A stretch of DNA of 64,000 nucleotides from Pseudomonas fluorescens (lineage in GTDB: Bacteria > Pseudomonadota > Gammaproteobacteria > Pseudomonadales > Pseudomonadaceae): positions 3,100,001 through 3,164,000 of the forward strand of contig NZ_CP015225.1 in NCBI RefSeq assembly GCF_001623525.1, in the 5' to 3' direction. The translations under genes were made by a program, and so were the position numbers. Numbering within the stretch: position 1 is the stretch's first letter; the number at the start of each line of letters is the position of its first letter. The notes below the pieces were generated by a model. The model was not told the DNA's origin. It saw only the letters and a program-made list of their open reading frames with translations, and ran no database searches. Below are positions 17,601-25,860 of this stretch, one piece after another.

Positions 17601-20229
17601 AACCGTCGGCGTTGAGCACCAGGGTGCCGTAGGTGCCGGTAAAAGTGCCGGGTGTGATGGGGCCGGACGCCACGTGATCCGCACCTTGGGTGTCGTTAGG
17701 CAATACGTTGCCGGTCAGGGTGACCAGGGTTTCCGAGGCCGTACTGGCGTTGCTGTCGTCCACGGCCTTGGGCAAGTCGTCGACGATGTTCACGTCCAGG
17801 TTGCCGTTGGCCGTGGTGCCGTTATCGTCGGTGACCACTACGGCGAATTGCTCGCTAACGCTGTTGGCGCCGTTGGCGTTGGGATGGGCTTCGTTATCCA
17901 GCAAGGTGTAGCTGTAGCTGACCACACCAGTGCTGGCGTTGTAGCCGGTGATGGTCAACGTATTACCCAGCGCAGTGGTAATCGATTGTGGGAAACCCGC
18001 CGCCACGCCGCCGATAACCACATTGATGCCGCCCACGCTCAGGGTCTGCACACCGTCCAACGCAGTCACGGTGAACGTGCCGTTTTGAGTCAAGGCCGAT
18101 GCGTCCGGGCTGCTGCCGTCGCTGAGGTTTTTTTCCTGCAGCGATAGCTCACCACCCTCGGCATCAAGGCCCACCAACACCACAGGGTCGTCGTTGTTGT
18201 GCACTTGCAGCACCAGGTTCGCGGTGCTGGTGTCGCCATCGGCGTCGGTCAGGGTGTAGGTGAAGGTTTCGCTGCCATTGCCACCACCGTGCAAGCCTTT
18301 GAAATCGGCGTCAGAGGTGTTAAGGGTGTAGGTGTAGGAACCGTCGGCGTTGAGCACCAGGGTGCCGTAGGTGCCGGTAAAAGTGCCGGGTGTGATGGGG
18401 CCGGACGCCACGTGATCCGCACCTTGGGTGTCGTTAGGCAATACGTTGCCGGTCAGGGTGACCAGGGTTTCCGAGGCCGTACTGGCGTTGCTGTCGTCCA
18501 CGGCCTTGGGCAAGTCGTCGACGATGTTCACGTCCAGGTTGCCGTTGGCCGTGGTGCCATTGTCATCGGTGACGACTACGGCGAATTGCTCACTAATGCT
18601 GTTGGCGCCGTTGGCGTTTGGATGGGCTTCATTGTCCAGCAAGGTGTAGCTGTAGCTGACCACGCCCGTGCTGGCGTTGTAGCCGGTGATGGTCAGCGTG
18701 TTGCCCAACGCAGTGGTAATCGATTGTGGGAAACCCGCCGCCACGCCACCGGTGACGACGTTGATTCCACCCACACTCAAGGTCTGCACACCGTCCAGCG
18801 CGGTCACGGTAAAGGTGCCGCTTTGAGTCAGCGCCGATGCATCCGGACTGCTACCGTCGCTGAGATTTTTTTCCTGCAGCGATAGCTCACCACCCTCGGC
18901 ATCAAGGCCCACCAACACCACAGGGTCGTCGTTGTTATGCACTTGCAGCACCAGGTTCGCGGTGCTGGTGTCGCCGTCGGCGTCGGTCAGGGTGTAAGTG
19001 AACGTCTCAGTGCCGCTGCCCCCACCGTGCAACGCGACGAATTGCGGGTCGCTGGGGTTCAGGGTGTAGGTGTACGTGCCGTTGGGGTTGAGCACCAGGG
19101 TGCCGTAGGTGCCGGTGAACGTGCCGCCGATGATCGGCCCGCTGTCGGGACCGGTGGGGATCCGGTCGGCGCCCTGATGGTCGTTGGGCAATACGTTGCC
19201 GGTGAGGGTCACCAGGGTTTCCGACGCCGTGTTGGCGTGGCTGTCGTCGATCGCCTGGGGTACGTCATCGGTGATGTTGACGTCCAGGGTGCCGGTGGCC
19301 GTGTCGCCGTCGGTGTCGACAGCCACCACCGGGAACTGCTCGGTAATGTTGTTGGCACCACCGCCGGCAGGATGGGTTTCATTGTCCGTCAGGGTGTAGC
19401 TGTAGCTGACCACCCCCGTGGCCGGGTCATAGCCGGTGATGGTCAACGTGTTGCCCAGCGCCGAAGTGATGGTTTGCGGGAAGCCCGTGGGCACGCCGCC
19501 TGTGATCACGTTGATGCCGCCGATGCTCAGGCTGCTCAGCCCGTCAGGCGCGGAAACCGTGAAGGTGCCGCTTTGCACCAACGCCCCCGGATTGCTGGCC
19601 GAACCATCGGCCAGATTGGCCTCGTTGGTGGTCAGTTCGCCACCCTCGACATTGACCCCGTCGAGGGTCACCGGGTTATCCGGTGTCACCGGCGGCACGG
19701 TTGCATCGTCGCCCGTGTTGTCCGGATCACCGGCCAGGCGCAGCTGTGGAAACTCGGGAATCCCGTTGAACCCGGCCGTCGGAAAACCGATCTGCGGATC
19801 GACCTCCCCGCCAACCTCTTCCAGCAGCACAAAACTGTGCCCACCGCCCACGCCCCCCGGGTTGCCACCCTCGGGGCCGGCGGCCGTGGCTTCACCGGTC
19901 TGGGTCGGGTCGGCACCGGCGGCGATGGCTTGCTGCAGCTTTTGCACATCGGTCAGTTGCGCGTTACTCGGTGTCGCCGCGTCAGGCGTGTCGACATGCG
20001 GCGCATGGTTGGCGAGCAACTGCGGAGTCAGGGTCAGGTTGCTTTCGCGGCCCAGGGTCAACGTCTGGCCGTTCTGCATACGAACAGCCACCGCCCCTTC
20101 GGCACCGGTGACCAGGTGTTCGCCGGCATAAAGCCGATCGCCTTCGACCAGAGGCCGCCGCAGGCCACCGGCCGCTTCTGCGAATACTTGCCCGACTATT
20201 TTGCTGACGATACCGATGAGCGCTGCCAT
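11668..20229 (-). CDS. Large LapA/MapA-like RTX adhesin with vWA domain, type I secreted
   Basis: A 2853-residue surface adhesin. The N-terminal retention module (residues 1-118) resembles that of LapA. It holds TAAG at 115-118, a match to the dialanine site cut by periplasmic LapG, and a second candidate IAAG at 102-105. Then come about five T1SS-143/VCBS-type units of 246 residues from residue ~180, three related 240-residue units to ~2035, and a von Willebrand A domain (~2045-2215) with the metal-binding DVSGS motif. RTX nonapeptides (GNGDNILNAGDGND and similar) start at ~2585, and the C-terminus is a type I secretion signal. Start 20229 is chosen for GGAGGA 8 bases upstream. The divergent TolC/ABC/HlyD genes are its likely exporter. 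By size and its own exporter it looks more like MapA than the longer LapA. Confidence 0.9.
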   Translation of the reverse strand: MAALIGIVSKIVGQVFAEAAGGLRRPLVEGDRLYAGEHLVTGAEGAVAVRMQNGQTLTLGRESNLTLTPQLLANHAPHVDTPDAATPSNAQLTDVQKLQQAIAAGADPTQTGEATAAGPEGGNPGGVGGGHSFVLLEEVGGEVDPQIGFPTAGFNGIPEFPQLRLAGDPDNTGDDATVPPVTPDNPVTLDGVNVEGGELTTNEANLADGSASNPGALVQSGTFTVSAPDGLSSLSIGGINVITGGVPTGFPQTITSALGNTLTITGYDPATGVVSYSYTLTDNETHPAGGGANNITEQFPVVAVDTDGDTATGTLDVNITDDVPQAIDDSHANTASETLVTLTGNVLPNDHQGADRIPTGPDSGPIIGGTFTGTYGTLVLNPNGTYTYTLNPSDPQFVALHGGGSGTETFTYTLTDADGDTSTANLVLQVHNNDDPVVLVGLDAEGGELSLQEKNLSDGSSPDASALTQSGTFTVTALDGVQTLSVGGINVVTGGVAAGFPQSITTALGNTLTITGYNASTGVVSYSYTLLDNEAHPNANGANSISEQFAVVVTDDNGTTANGNLDVNIVDDLPKAVDDSNASTASETLVTLTGNVLPNDTQGADHVASGPITPGTFTGTYGTLVLNADGSYTYTLNTSDADFKGLHGGGNGSETFTYTLTDADGDTSTANLVLQVHNNDDPVVLVGLDAEGGELSLQEKNLSDGSSPDASALTQNGTFTVTALDGVQTLSVGGINVVIGGVAAGFPQSITTALGNTLTITGYNASTGVVSYSYTLLDNEAHPNANGANSVSEQFAVVVTDDNGTTANGNLDVNIVDDLPKAVDDSNASTASETLVTLTGNVLPNDTQGADHVASGPITPGTFTGTYGTLVLNADGSYTYTLNTSDADFKGLHGGGNGSETFTYTLTDADGDTSTANLVLQVHNNDDPVVLVGLDAEGGELSLLEKNLSDGSSPDASALTQNGTFTVTALDGVQTLSVGGINVVIGGVAAGFPQSITTALGNTLTITGYNASTGVVSYSYTLLDNEAHPNANGANSVSEQFAVVATDDNGTTANGNLDVNIVDDLPKAVDDSNASTASETLVTLTGNVLPNDTQGADHVASGPITPGTFTGTYGTLVLNADGSYTYTLNTSDADFKGLHGGGNGSETFTYTLTDADGDTSTANLVLQVHNNDDPVVITGLDTEGGELSLLEKNLSDGSSPDALALTQSGTFTVTALDGVQTLSVGGINVVIGGVAAGFPQSITTALGNTLTITGYNASTGVVSYSYTLLDNETHPNANGANSVSEQFAVVVTDDNGTTANDNLDVNIVDDLPTAHADSASVDEGGTVSGNVLNNDEGGADGPAASGAVIGVRAGNDTSTPAIGGLNTQINGTYGYLTLDANGNAVYHSNPNTVSAPGATDVFTYTVRDADGDESTTTITIDVHDICLVATPDHEISVYEKALDLNQDGQDLAPGTVTGSAPNATSETASGSLVGSISGAVGTVTFALVGNATGAYGQLSLQPDGSYTYTLTSPATTTPHANDGPNVLSESFTYQATDSLGNTVTSTIVIDIVDDVPKAHADFASVVEGGTVNGNVLDNDVLGADGGAIIGVRAGNDTSNPAIGGLNSQINGTYGYLTLDANGNAVYHSNPDAVGAPGATDVFTYTVRDADGDESTTTITVDVHNSCLVAETDHDVTVYEKALDLTQDGQDLAPGTVTGSAPNATSETASGSLVGSISGAVGTVTFALVGNAAGAYGQLSLQSDGSYTYTLTSPATTTPHANDGPNVLSESFTYQATDSLGNTVTSTIVIDIVDDVPKAHADFASVVEGGTVNGNVLDNDVLGADGGAIIGVRAGNDTTNPAIGGLNSQINGTYGYLTLDANGNAVYHSNPDAVGAPGATDVFTYTVRDADGDESTTTITVDVHNSCLVAETDHDVTVYEKALDLTQDGLDLAPGTVTGSDPSATGETASGTLVGSVSGATGAVTFTLVGNATGAYGQLLLHPDGSYTYTLTSPATTTPHANDGPNVLSESFTYQATDSLGNSTTGSLVVSIVDDIPKAVASERSVTAVEVDSNLLIVLDVSGSMKDDSGVPGLSRMDLAKQAISALLDKYDDMGDVKVQLVTFSGSATDQSAVWVDVATAKTLIAALSAHGDTNYDAAVAMAKTAFATPGQLTGAQNIGYFFSDGKPTLGEIGSADEVAWKAFLDANGIKNYAVGLGSGARNVNLDPLAYDGSTHTDTNAVVVTDLNQLNSVLSGTVQGAPVTGNLLGEGGSFGADSGFIKSLVVDGTTYSYDPAANGGHGALTASGGLNHGSFNTATNTLSIATDHDGTLVVNLDTGAFSYTSQTATSTLITEHIGYTVSDHDGDLASSNLVINVVPNSPPIAADDNIITNVLSGNIVIPGELLLGNDSDANGDPLSASPTSFNTGWVAKGADFTGSTGTASFTGNNVQSINLSRSAFVANTASMTAMLVVSGALGMVSNNNTNDEDRLNISLKQGETLTLDHNLSAGRIAMEYSLNGGPFIAINDGASFTAAADGNYQIHVTNIANPGGGNSNAAENYQLTLTVDYSGAQDKTPDYHGSYTASDNHGGSDSAAVGISYQAGHTLTGTSGDDVLLAGNGDNILNAGDGNDVLSAGSGNNTLNGGAGNDLLYSGAGNDLLDGGTGNDTVSYAHATSAVTVNLGLLAAQNTLGAGTDTLIGIENLVGSNFNDTLTGDGASNRINGGLGHDVLNGGGGDDLLIGGLGNNTLTGGSGADTFQWQAGNSGHDVITDFAPGVDKLDLSQLLQGENGSAASLDDYLHFSVSGSGASVITSIDVSAIAGATPNQTIDLAGVNLASHYGVTPGADGMIAGADTATIINGMLNDHSLKVDTV
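14128..16297 (-). repeat. Three 720-bp tandem repeats within the adhesin gene
   Basis: The anchor GTCGTCGACAATGTCGATG recurs at 14848 and 15568, exactly 720 bases apart, and a diverged copy begins near 14128. Units 14848-15567 and 15568-16297 are nearly identical over long stretches. Each encodes 240 residues. Confidence 0.85.
16298..19249 (-). repeat. Four 738-bp tandem repeats within the adhesin gene
   Basis: The anchor GTCGTCGACGATGTTCACG recurs near 16299, 17037, 17775 and 18513, a 738-base period. Blocks of several hundred bases (for example from 16710, 17448 and 18186) appear identical. The last copy diverges after about 19000. Each unit encodes 246 residues. Confidence 0.88.
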
Positions 20230-20684
20230 GTGCATTTCCTCCGTTGCCGACCGCAATCGGCACGTGTCTGGGTGAAGAATCCGTCCTCAGGTTTGGCAAT
20301 CCAGAAAGCTGGAAAATCTGCCAGCTTTCGTGAAAGCAGAAGGTGCTGGCAATTCGCCAAAACGACAAAAAACCGTCACCAAAAACCACTTCACAGATCG
20401 CTCTTTCGACACTTCTTCACATCGTTTAAAAATTTGCATGGAACTTTTATTGACGCCTAAAAGCCGTCGCAACCCGCAAACTAAAAGGCTTTCGCTCTGA
20501 ACAATGTGCCGGTTTTTTTCAAGCTCATAAGTTTTTTTCGGAATAAGCCTTATGAGAAATTCTTCTTAGGTTTTGCTCAGGATGTTCTTAGCTGTGTTGT
20601 TACAAGGTTGAAACGGTTTTGATCTTTAATACGTCAATATTTTGGCGACAAGCGAAGCACTACAGACCTCAGGAGATGCACCCC
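20230..20684. promoter_or_regulatory. Divergent promoter region between adhesin and its exporter genes
   Basis: This 455-base gap is more AT-rich than its surroundings and must hold the promoters of both transcripts. It contains an inverted repeat, CTCATAAG at 20524-20531 and CTTATGAG at 20549-20556, with a T-run between. No gene is seen. In related systems FleQ and c-di-GMP act at such promoters, but no site was assigned here. Confidence 0.5.
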
Positions 20685-22043
20685 ATGCGCGTTCTAACCC
20701 CCCTCTGCAGCGCGGTTTTACTGGCCATGGCCTGCTCTTCTCAGGCGCAGGCAATGTCCTTGACCGAGGCGATCCAGAGCACCATTGCCACTCACCCAGA
20801 GCTGGCACAACGGGTGGACAGCCGTCTGTCGGCCAATGAAGACGTCAAGGTCGCCCGAGGGGGCTTTTTCCCATCGGTGGATTTGAATGCCGGTTACGGT
20901 CGTGGCTATAGCGACAACACCAACACCCGGGCCTTGGGCAACCACCACACCAACATCCTCACCTATACCCAATCGGAGCTGCGCCTGCGGCAGATGATCT
21001 TCGACGGGTTCAACACTGCCAATGAAGTGGACCGCACCCAGGGCGTGGTCAACTCCCGGGCCTATTACGCCCAAGGCACCGCCCAGGACCTGGCGCTACG
21101 CACCATCGAGGTCTACCTGGAAGTGCTCAAGCGCCGCGAGCTGGTGACCCTGGCCAAGAACAATCTGCAGGCGCACCTGCGGGTCAACGACCAGATCGGC
21201 CTGCGCACCGAGCGAGGGGTGGGCAGTACGGCCGACTCCGACCAGTCCAATGCCCGTCGGGCCCTGGCGGAAAACAACTACGACACCGCCCAGGTCGACT
21301 TGGCCGACGCCGAGGCCAACTTCTACAGCGTGGTCGGACGCATGCCCGATGAGCTGGAGACACCGCCCTCGACCAAAGGCGAAATCCCCGCCGACCTGCG
21401 CGAAGCCCAGCAAAGCATGGTGGATAACAACCCCTACCTGAAATCGGCCCAGGCCGACATACAGTCCGCCGAGAGCCAGTACGAAGTGGCGAAGTCGCCG
21501 TTCTACCCACGCTTCGACGCCGAGGCAGCGGTGGGCGCCAATAACAACATCGGTGGCGAAGAAGGTCACGACAACAACTGGCGGGTCGGCGTGGTGATGA
21601 ACTACAACCTGTTCCGCGGTGGCAGCGACAAGGCGCGGTTGGCGTCCAACGCCCACCAGATCAACCAGGCGATGGACATCCGCAACAATGCCCTGCGCCA
21701 ACTCAACGAAGATACGCGCCTGGCCTGGAACGCGATGCTCAACGCCCGCAAACAGACCCCCACCGCCCGCGAATATGCCGACACCACCGCCCGTGTGCGC
21801 GCCGCATACCAGGATCAGTTCGGTCTCGGCCAGCGCACCCTGCTCGACCTGCTCGACAGCGAAAACGAGCTGTACAACGCCAACCGTCGCTACACCGAGG
21901 TGCGTTACACCGAGGAGTACTCGATGTACCGGGTGCTGGCGAACATGGGCCTGCTGTTGCACAAACAACGGATCGTGCTGCCGGCCGATACGGTCGCGCA
22001 GACCGAAGTCAAGAACCAGGCTCGGCTGCCGGAACTGAAGTAG
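20685..22043 (+). CDS. TolC/LapE-like outer-membrane channel of type I secretion
   Basis: A 452-residue protein with a signal peptide ending SSQAQA and the duplicated outer-membrane efflux fold of TolC: first repeat from MSLTEAIQSTIATHPEL, second from about residue 250 (LKSAQADIQSAESQYEVAKS), and a conserved end-of-barrel NYNLFRGGSD. It forms the trimeric outer-membrane exit duct. The ATG at 20685 was chosen because AGGAG lies 9 bases upstream; the ATG at 20676 abuts that site. It is the first gene of the exporter unit divergent from the adhesin, and the ABC gene follows 30 bases after its stop, so the substrate is very probably that adhesin. Confidence 0.92.
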   Translation: MRVLTPLCSAVLLAMACSSQAQAMSLTEAIQSTIATHPELAQRVDSRLSANEDVKVARGGFFPSVDLNAGYGRGYSDNTNTRALGNHHTNILTYTQSELRLRQMIFDGFNTANEVDRTQGVVNSRAYYAQGTAQDLALRTIEVYLEVLKRRELVTLAKNNLQAHLRVNDQIGLRTERGVGSTADSDQSNARRALAENNYDTAQVDLADAEANFYSVVGRMPDELETPPSTKGEIPADLREAQQSMVDNNPYLKSAQADIQSAESQYEVAKSPFYPRFDAEAAVGANNNIGGEEGHDNNWRVGVVMNYNLFRGGSDKARLASNAHQINQAMDIRNNALRQLNEDTRLAWNAMLNARKQTPTAREYADTTARVRAAYQDQFGLGQRTLLDLLDSENELYNANRRYTEVRYTEEYSMYRVLANMGLLLHKQRIVLPADTVAQTEVKNQARLPELK

Positions 22044-22073
22044 CCCCCTCGAAAAAAAATGGGAGCGAACACT

Positions 22074-24233
22074 GTGACCAGCATGGAACCCGCAACCCTT
22101 GGCGCTGATCCGCGCCTGAATTTCGATGATCCCTTGCTGGACGGTCTGTTGATCCTCTGCAAACTCCATGGCGCGACGGTCAGCCGCGCCAGCCTCAGCG
22201 CCGGGCTCCCTATGGCGCACCAACGCTTGAGCCTGGACCTGCTGCCCCGCGCAGCGGCCCGGGCAAGCTTGCAGGCGCGGCTGTTGCGTCGTGAGCTGGC
22301 GGACATCTCCCCCCTGAACCTGCCGGTGATGCTGATCCTGGCGGGGGGCCGCTGTGCGGTCTTGCGACGCTGGGGCGAGGATGGCAAGGCGCTGATCCTG
22401 CCCAGCGAAGCCGATGGCGGCGAGCAATGGGTCAGTCGCGAGGAACTGACCACCGATTACAGCGGCCAGGCGCTATTCGCCCGGCCGCGCCATGAACTCG
22501 AAGACCTGCGCGCGCCCCTGGTGCCGCGGGTCGAGGCGTGGTTTCGCGACACCTTGAAACTGTCGCGCTGGCTGTACAGCGACGCGATCCTGGCGAGTTT
22601 CCTGATCAACCTACTCGGCCTGATGGTGCCGCTGTTCGTCATGCAGACCTACGACCGCGTGGTGCCGAACCAGGCCACGTCGACCTTGTGGGTGCTGGCC
22701 GTGGGGCTGTTGATCGGCACCGGTTTCGAACTGGTGTTGCGGGTGGTGCGTGCCCATCTGCTGGACACCGCCGGCAAGAAAACCGACGTGATTCTCTCCG
22801 CCACCCTGTTCGAGCGCATCACCGGCATGGCGATGAAGGCCAAGCCCGTGACCATCGGCGGCTTCGCCCAGAGCATCCACGACTTCCAGGGCCTGCGCGA
22901 ATTCCTCACGGCGGTGACCCTCACCAGCCTGATCGACCTGCCCTTCGCCCTGCTGATGCTGGTGGTGATCGGCCTGTTGGGCGGCTGGCTGGTGGTGATT
23001 CCAGTGGTGGCGTTTCCAATCACCATTGTCTTCGCGATGATCATCCAGGTGCGCCTGCGCGACACCGTGCAAAAAAGCCTGGCCCTCGGCGCCCAGCGCC
23101 AGGCTCTGCTGATCGAAACCCTCGGCGGCCTGGAAACCCTCAAGGCCTGCAGCGCCGAGAGCGAGCGCCAGCATCAGTGGGAAAGCACCCACGGAGCCCT
23201 CACCCGCCTGGACAGCCACGCGCGCAACCTCTCGGCTCTGGCGACCAACGGCACGTTGTTCCTGCAACAACTGGCCGGCATGGCGACCATCGTCGCCGGA
23301 GTCTACAGCATCATCGCCGGCAACCTCAGCGTCGGCGCGCTGGTGGCGACCTATATGCTCGGCAGCCGGGTGCTCGCCCCGCTCGGGCAGATCGCCGGGC
23401 TGATCACCCGTTACCAGCAAGCCCAGCTCACCATGCGCAGCACCGATGCCCTGATGGCGCTGCCCCAGGAACGCGATGCCAAACAACGGCCGCTGGATCG
23501 CACCCAGTTGCAGGGCGCGCTGGACGTCAGCGGCGTGACCTTCCACTACAACGGCCAGAGCAGCCCAGCACTGGCGAACATCAGCTTCAGCCTCAAGCCC
23601 GGCGAACGGGTCGGGATCATCGGCCGCAGTGGCTCGGGCAAGAGCACCCTGGCGCGCCTGGTGATGGGGTTCTATGCGCCGGAGGAAGGCCAGTTGCTGC
23701 TCGACGGCCTGGACCTGCGGCAACTGGACGTCGCCGACCTGCGCCAACAGATCGGCTACGTTGCCCATGACCTGCCGCTGCTGGCCGGTAGCCTGCGGGA
23801 CAATCTCACCTTGGGCGCCCGTTACATCAGCGACGCGCGCATGTTGGAAGTGGCGGAGCTGACCGGTGTCACCGAACTGGCGCGCCAACATCCCCAAGGT
23901 TTCGACCGCCCGGTGGGCGAGCGCGGGCAACTGCTCTCCGGCGGCCAACGCCAGGCCGTGCTGCTGGCCCGGGCCTTGCTGCTCGACCCGCCGATCCTGC
24001 TGCTGGACGAACCCACCAGCGCCATGGACAACAGCAGCGAAGACGTCCTGCGGCAAAAACTCCACACCCATGTACAGGGCAAGACCGTGCTGCTGGTCAC
24101 CCACCGCACCTCGATGCTGAGCCTGGTGGACCGCTTGGTGGTGTTGGACAACGGACGGATCGTGGCGGATGGACCGAAGGAAGCAGTCATCGATGCGTTG
24201 CGCAAGGGACGGGTGGGAACGGCGGCGGTTTAA
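22074..24233 (+). CDS. LapB-like type I secretion ABC transporter (permease-ATPase)
   Basis: A 719-residue half-transporter of the inner membrane. The N-terminal ~130 residues form a C39-like domain lacking the catalytic cysteine, as in LapB and HlyB. Six membrane helices follow (about 165-440). The ATPase domain has Walker A GIIGRSGSGKST, signature LLSGGQRQ, Walker B ILLLDEPTSAMD and switch VTHRTS. I prefer the GTG at 22074, with GGGAG 8 bases upstream, giving an N-terminus like LapB proteins; the ATG at 22059 has no ribosome site. It powers export of the RTX adhesin together with the TolC and HlyD partners on either side. Confidence 0.93.
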   Translation: MTSMEPATLGADPRLNFDDPLLDGLLILCKLHGATVSRASLSAGLPMAHQRLSLDLLPRAAARASLQARLLRRELADISPLNLPVMLILAGGRCAVLRRWGEDGKALILPSEADGGEQWVSREELTTDYSGQALFARPRHELEDLRAPLVPRVEAWFRDTLKLSRWLYSDAILASFLINLLGLMVPLFVMQTYDRVVPNQATSTLWVLAVGLLIGTGFELVLRVVRAHLLDTAGKKTDVILSATLFERITGMAMKAKPVTIGGFAQSIHDFQGLREFLTAVTLTSLIDLPFALLMLVVIGLLGGWLVVIPVVAFPITIVFAMIIQVRLRDTVQKSLALGAQRQALLIETLGGLETLKACSAESERQHQWESTHGALTRLDSHARNLSALATNGTLFLQQLAGMATIVAGVYSIIAGNLSVGALVATYMLGSRVLAPLGQIAGLITRYQQAQLTMRSTDALMALPQERDAKQRPLDRTQLQGALDVSGVTFHYNGQSSPALANISFSLKPGERVGIIGRSGSGKSTLARLVMGFYAPEEGQLLLDGLDLRQLDVADLRQQIGYVAHDLPLLAGSLRDNLTLGARYISDARMLEVAELTGVTELARQHPQGFDRPVGERGQLLSGGQRQAVLLARALLLDPPILLLDEPTSAMDNSSEDVLRQKLHTHVQGKTVLLVTHRTSMLSLVDRLVVLDNGRIVADGPKEAVIDALRKGRVGTAAV

Positions 24234-24249
24234 CAGCCCCCACAACACC

Positions 24250-24382
24250 TGTGGCGAGGGAGCTTGCTCCCGCTGGGCTGCGAAGCAGCCCCCAAGCCAT
24301 TCACCCGATTGTGTCAGACGGACCGCCTCGACAGGTTTTACGACGGCTTCGCCGCCGAGCGGGAGCAAGCTCCCTCGCCACA
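24250..24382. repeat. REPIN, TGTGGCGAGGGAGCTTGCTC type
   Basis: Inverted pair of REP units with extended GC-rich arms, lying between the ABC and HlyD genes of the exporter unit, so it interrupts an otherwise operon-like arrangement. Confidence 0.88.
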
Positions 24383-24477
24383 AAAAGCAGCGCCCAGCTC
24401 TCTTCTAAAAGCAGCACCCGCTCTTTTCTAAAAAGCAGCGACCGGCTCCACTTCACTTAACCGACGGGTACCGCTCC

Positions 24478-25842
24478 ATGTCAGCCCAAACACCGGATTC
24501 AACCGCTCGAAGCTACTTCGGCAGTTTCAGCAAAAGCGCCGAAAGCGAGTTCATGCCGGAAACCGCCGGCGCCACGCTGCAGGATTCGCCCCGCCGCTCG
24601 CGGGTCACCGTGTGGCTGGCCGCCGTGTTGATCGTCACTGGGCTGGTCTGGGCGAAGTTGGCGGTTTTGCAGGAGGTCACCACTGGCGAAGGCAAGGCGA
24701 TTCCGTCGAGCAAGATCCAGGTGATCCAGAACCTGGAGGGCGGCATCGTCACCGAAATATTCGTGCGCGAAGGCCAGATGGTGAACAAGGGCGACACCCT
24801 GCTGCGCCTGGATGACACCCGATATCAGTCGAACAAGGGCGAGAGCGAAGCCGACCGCTATGCCTTGACCGCCCAAGTCGAGCGTCTGTCGGCCGAGGCC
24901 GAGGGCCGGCCGTTCAATCTTTCGGCCGAGGTGATCGCCAAGGCCCCGCAAGTGGCCGAGGACGAGCGCTCACTGTACGAACAACGCCAGCGGCGCCTGG
25001 CCAGTGAACAACGGACCCTGACCGAACAGCTGCGGCAGAAGACCCAGGAGCTGGCGGAGTTTCGCTCCAAGCAAGGCCAGTTCAGCTCGGCCCTGGCCTT
25101 GCTGCAAGAAGAAATGAACATGTCCGCCCCGCTGGTGCGCACCGGGGCGGTATCACCGGTGGAGATCCTGCGGCTCAAACGCAGCGCGGTGGAAATCCGC
25201 GGCTCGCTCAACGCCACCACCCTGGCCATTCCCCGAGCCGAATCGGCGATCAACGAGATCAAGAGCAAGATCGACGAATCGGAACAGACCTTTCGCTCCG
25301 AAGCAGCCAAGGACCTCAACGAGAAACGCACCGAACTGTCGAAAATCACCGCATCGAGCATCGCCATCGACGACCGCGTGACACGCACTACGGTGGTCTC
25401 GCCCGTGCATGGGGTGATCAAGCAACTGAAGGTCAACACCATCGGCGGCGTCGTGCAGCCAGGCAACGACATGGTGGAAATCGTGCCCCTGGAAGACAAC
25501 CTGCTGATCGAAGCCAAGGTCCGCCCCCAGGACGTGGCGTTCCTGCACCCGGGCCAGAAAGCCATGGTCAAGTTCAGCGCCTACGACTACACCATCTACG
25601 GCGGGCTCAGCGCCAAGCTCGAACTGATCGGAGCCGACACCATCACCGACGACAAGGGCAACAGTTTCTACTTGATCCAGGTGCGCACCGACAAAAACCA
25701 TTTGGGCGGGGATGCCAAACCCTTGCTGATCATTCCGGGCATGGTGGCGACGGTGGATATCATTACCGGAGAGAAGAGTGTGTTGGATTACTTGCTCAAG
25801 CCGGTGTTGAAGGCGCGGACCGAGGCGATGCGCGAGCGCTGA
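24478..25842 (+). CDS. LapC/HlyD-like membrane fusion protein of type I secretion
   Basis: A 454-residue periplasmic adaptor. It has one N-terminal membrane helix (about 43-63), a biotinyl-lipoyl-like half (VIQNLEGGIVTEIFVREGQMV), a long coiled-coil hairpin (about 120-290), the returning lipoyl half (VVSPVHGVIKQLKVNTIGG), and a beta-barrel with the HlyD family string ending IPGMVATVDIITGEKSVL. It links the ABC pump to the outer-membrane channel. The start has only a weak ribosome site, and an ATG at residue 26 is a possible alternative. A REPIN and ~240 bases separate it from the ABC gene. Confidence 0.92.
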   Translation: MSAQTPDSTARSYFGSFSKSAESEFMPETAGATLQDSPRRSRVTVWLAAVLIVTGLVWAKLAVLQEVTTGEGKAIPSSKIQVIQNLEGGIVTEIFVREGQMVNKGDTLLRLDDTRYQSNKGESEADRYALTAQVERLSAEAEGRPFNLSAEVIAKAPQVAEDERSLYEQRQRRLASEQRTLTEQLRQKTQELAEFRSKQGQFSSALALLQEEMNMSAPLVRTGAVSPVEILRLKRSAVEIRGSLNATTLAIPRAESAINEIKSKIDESEQTFRSEAAKDLNEKRTELSKITASSIAIDDRVTRTTVVSPVHGVIKQLKVNTIGGVVQPGNDMVEIVPLEDNLLIEAKVRPQDVAFLHPGQKAMVKFSAYDYTIYGGLSAKLELIGADTITDDKGNSFYLIQVRTDKNHLGGDAKPLLIIPGMVATVDIITGEKSVLDYLLKPVLKARTEAMRER

Positions 25843-25860
25843 TCTGGATTTGACTCGCCC

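Noticed and set aside
13201..18885. Very long open frames on the plus strand opposite the adhesin gene (up to 1042 codons)
   Set aside because: They are mirror frames of the repetitive high-GC adhesin coding sequence, show Val/Gly/Ala/His-rich low-information protein and have no ribosome sites or domains.
14128..19249. Regular repeats that could suggest a CRISPR or satellite array
   Set aside because: Periods of 720 and 738 bases are multiples of three and encode conserved adhesin units in one frame.
20685..25842. The TolC-ABC-HlyD genes as a drug efflux pump
   Set aside because: The ABC protein has the degenerate C39 domain and LapB-like N-terminus of type I protein exporters, and the RTX adhesin is next door.
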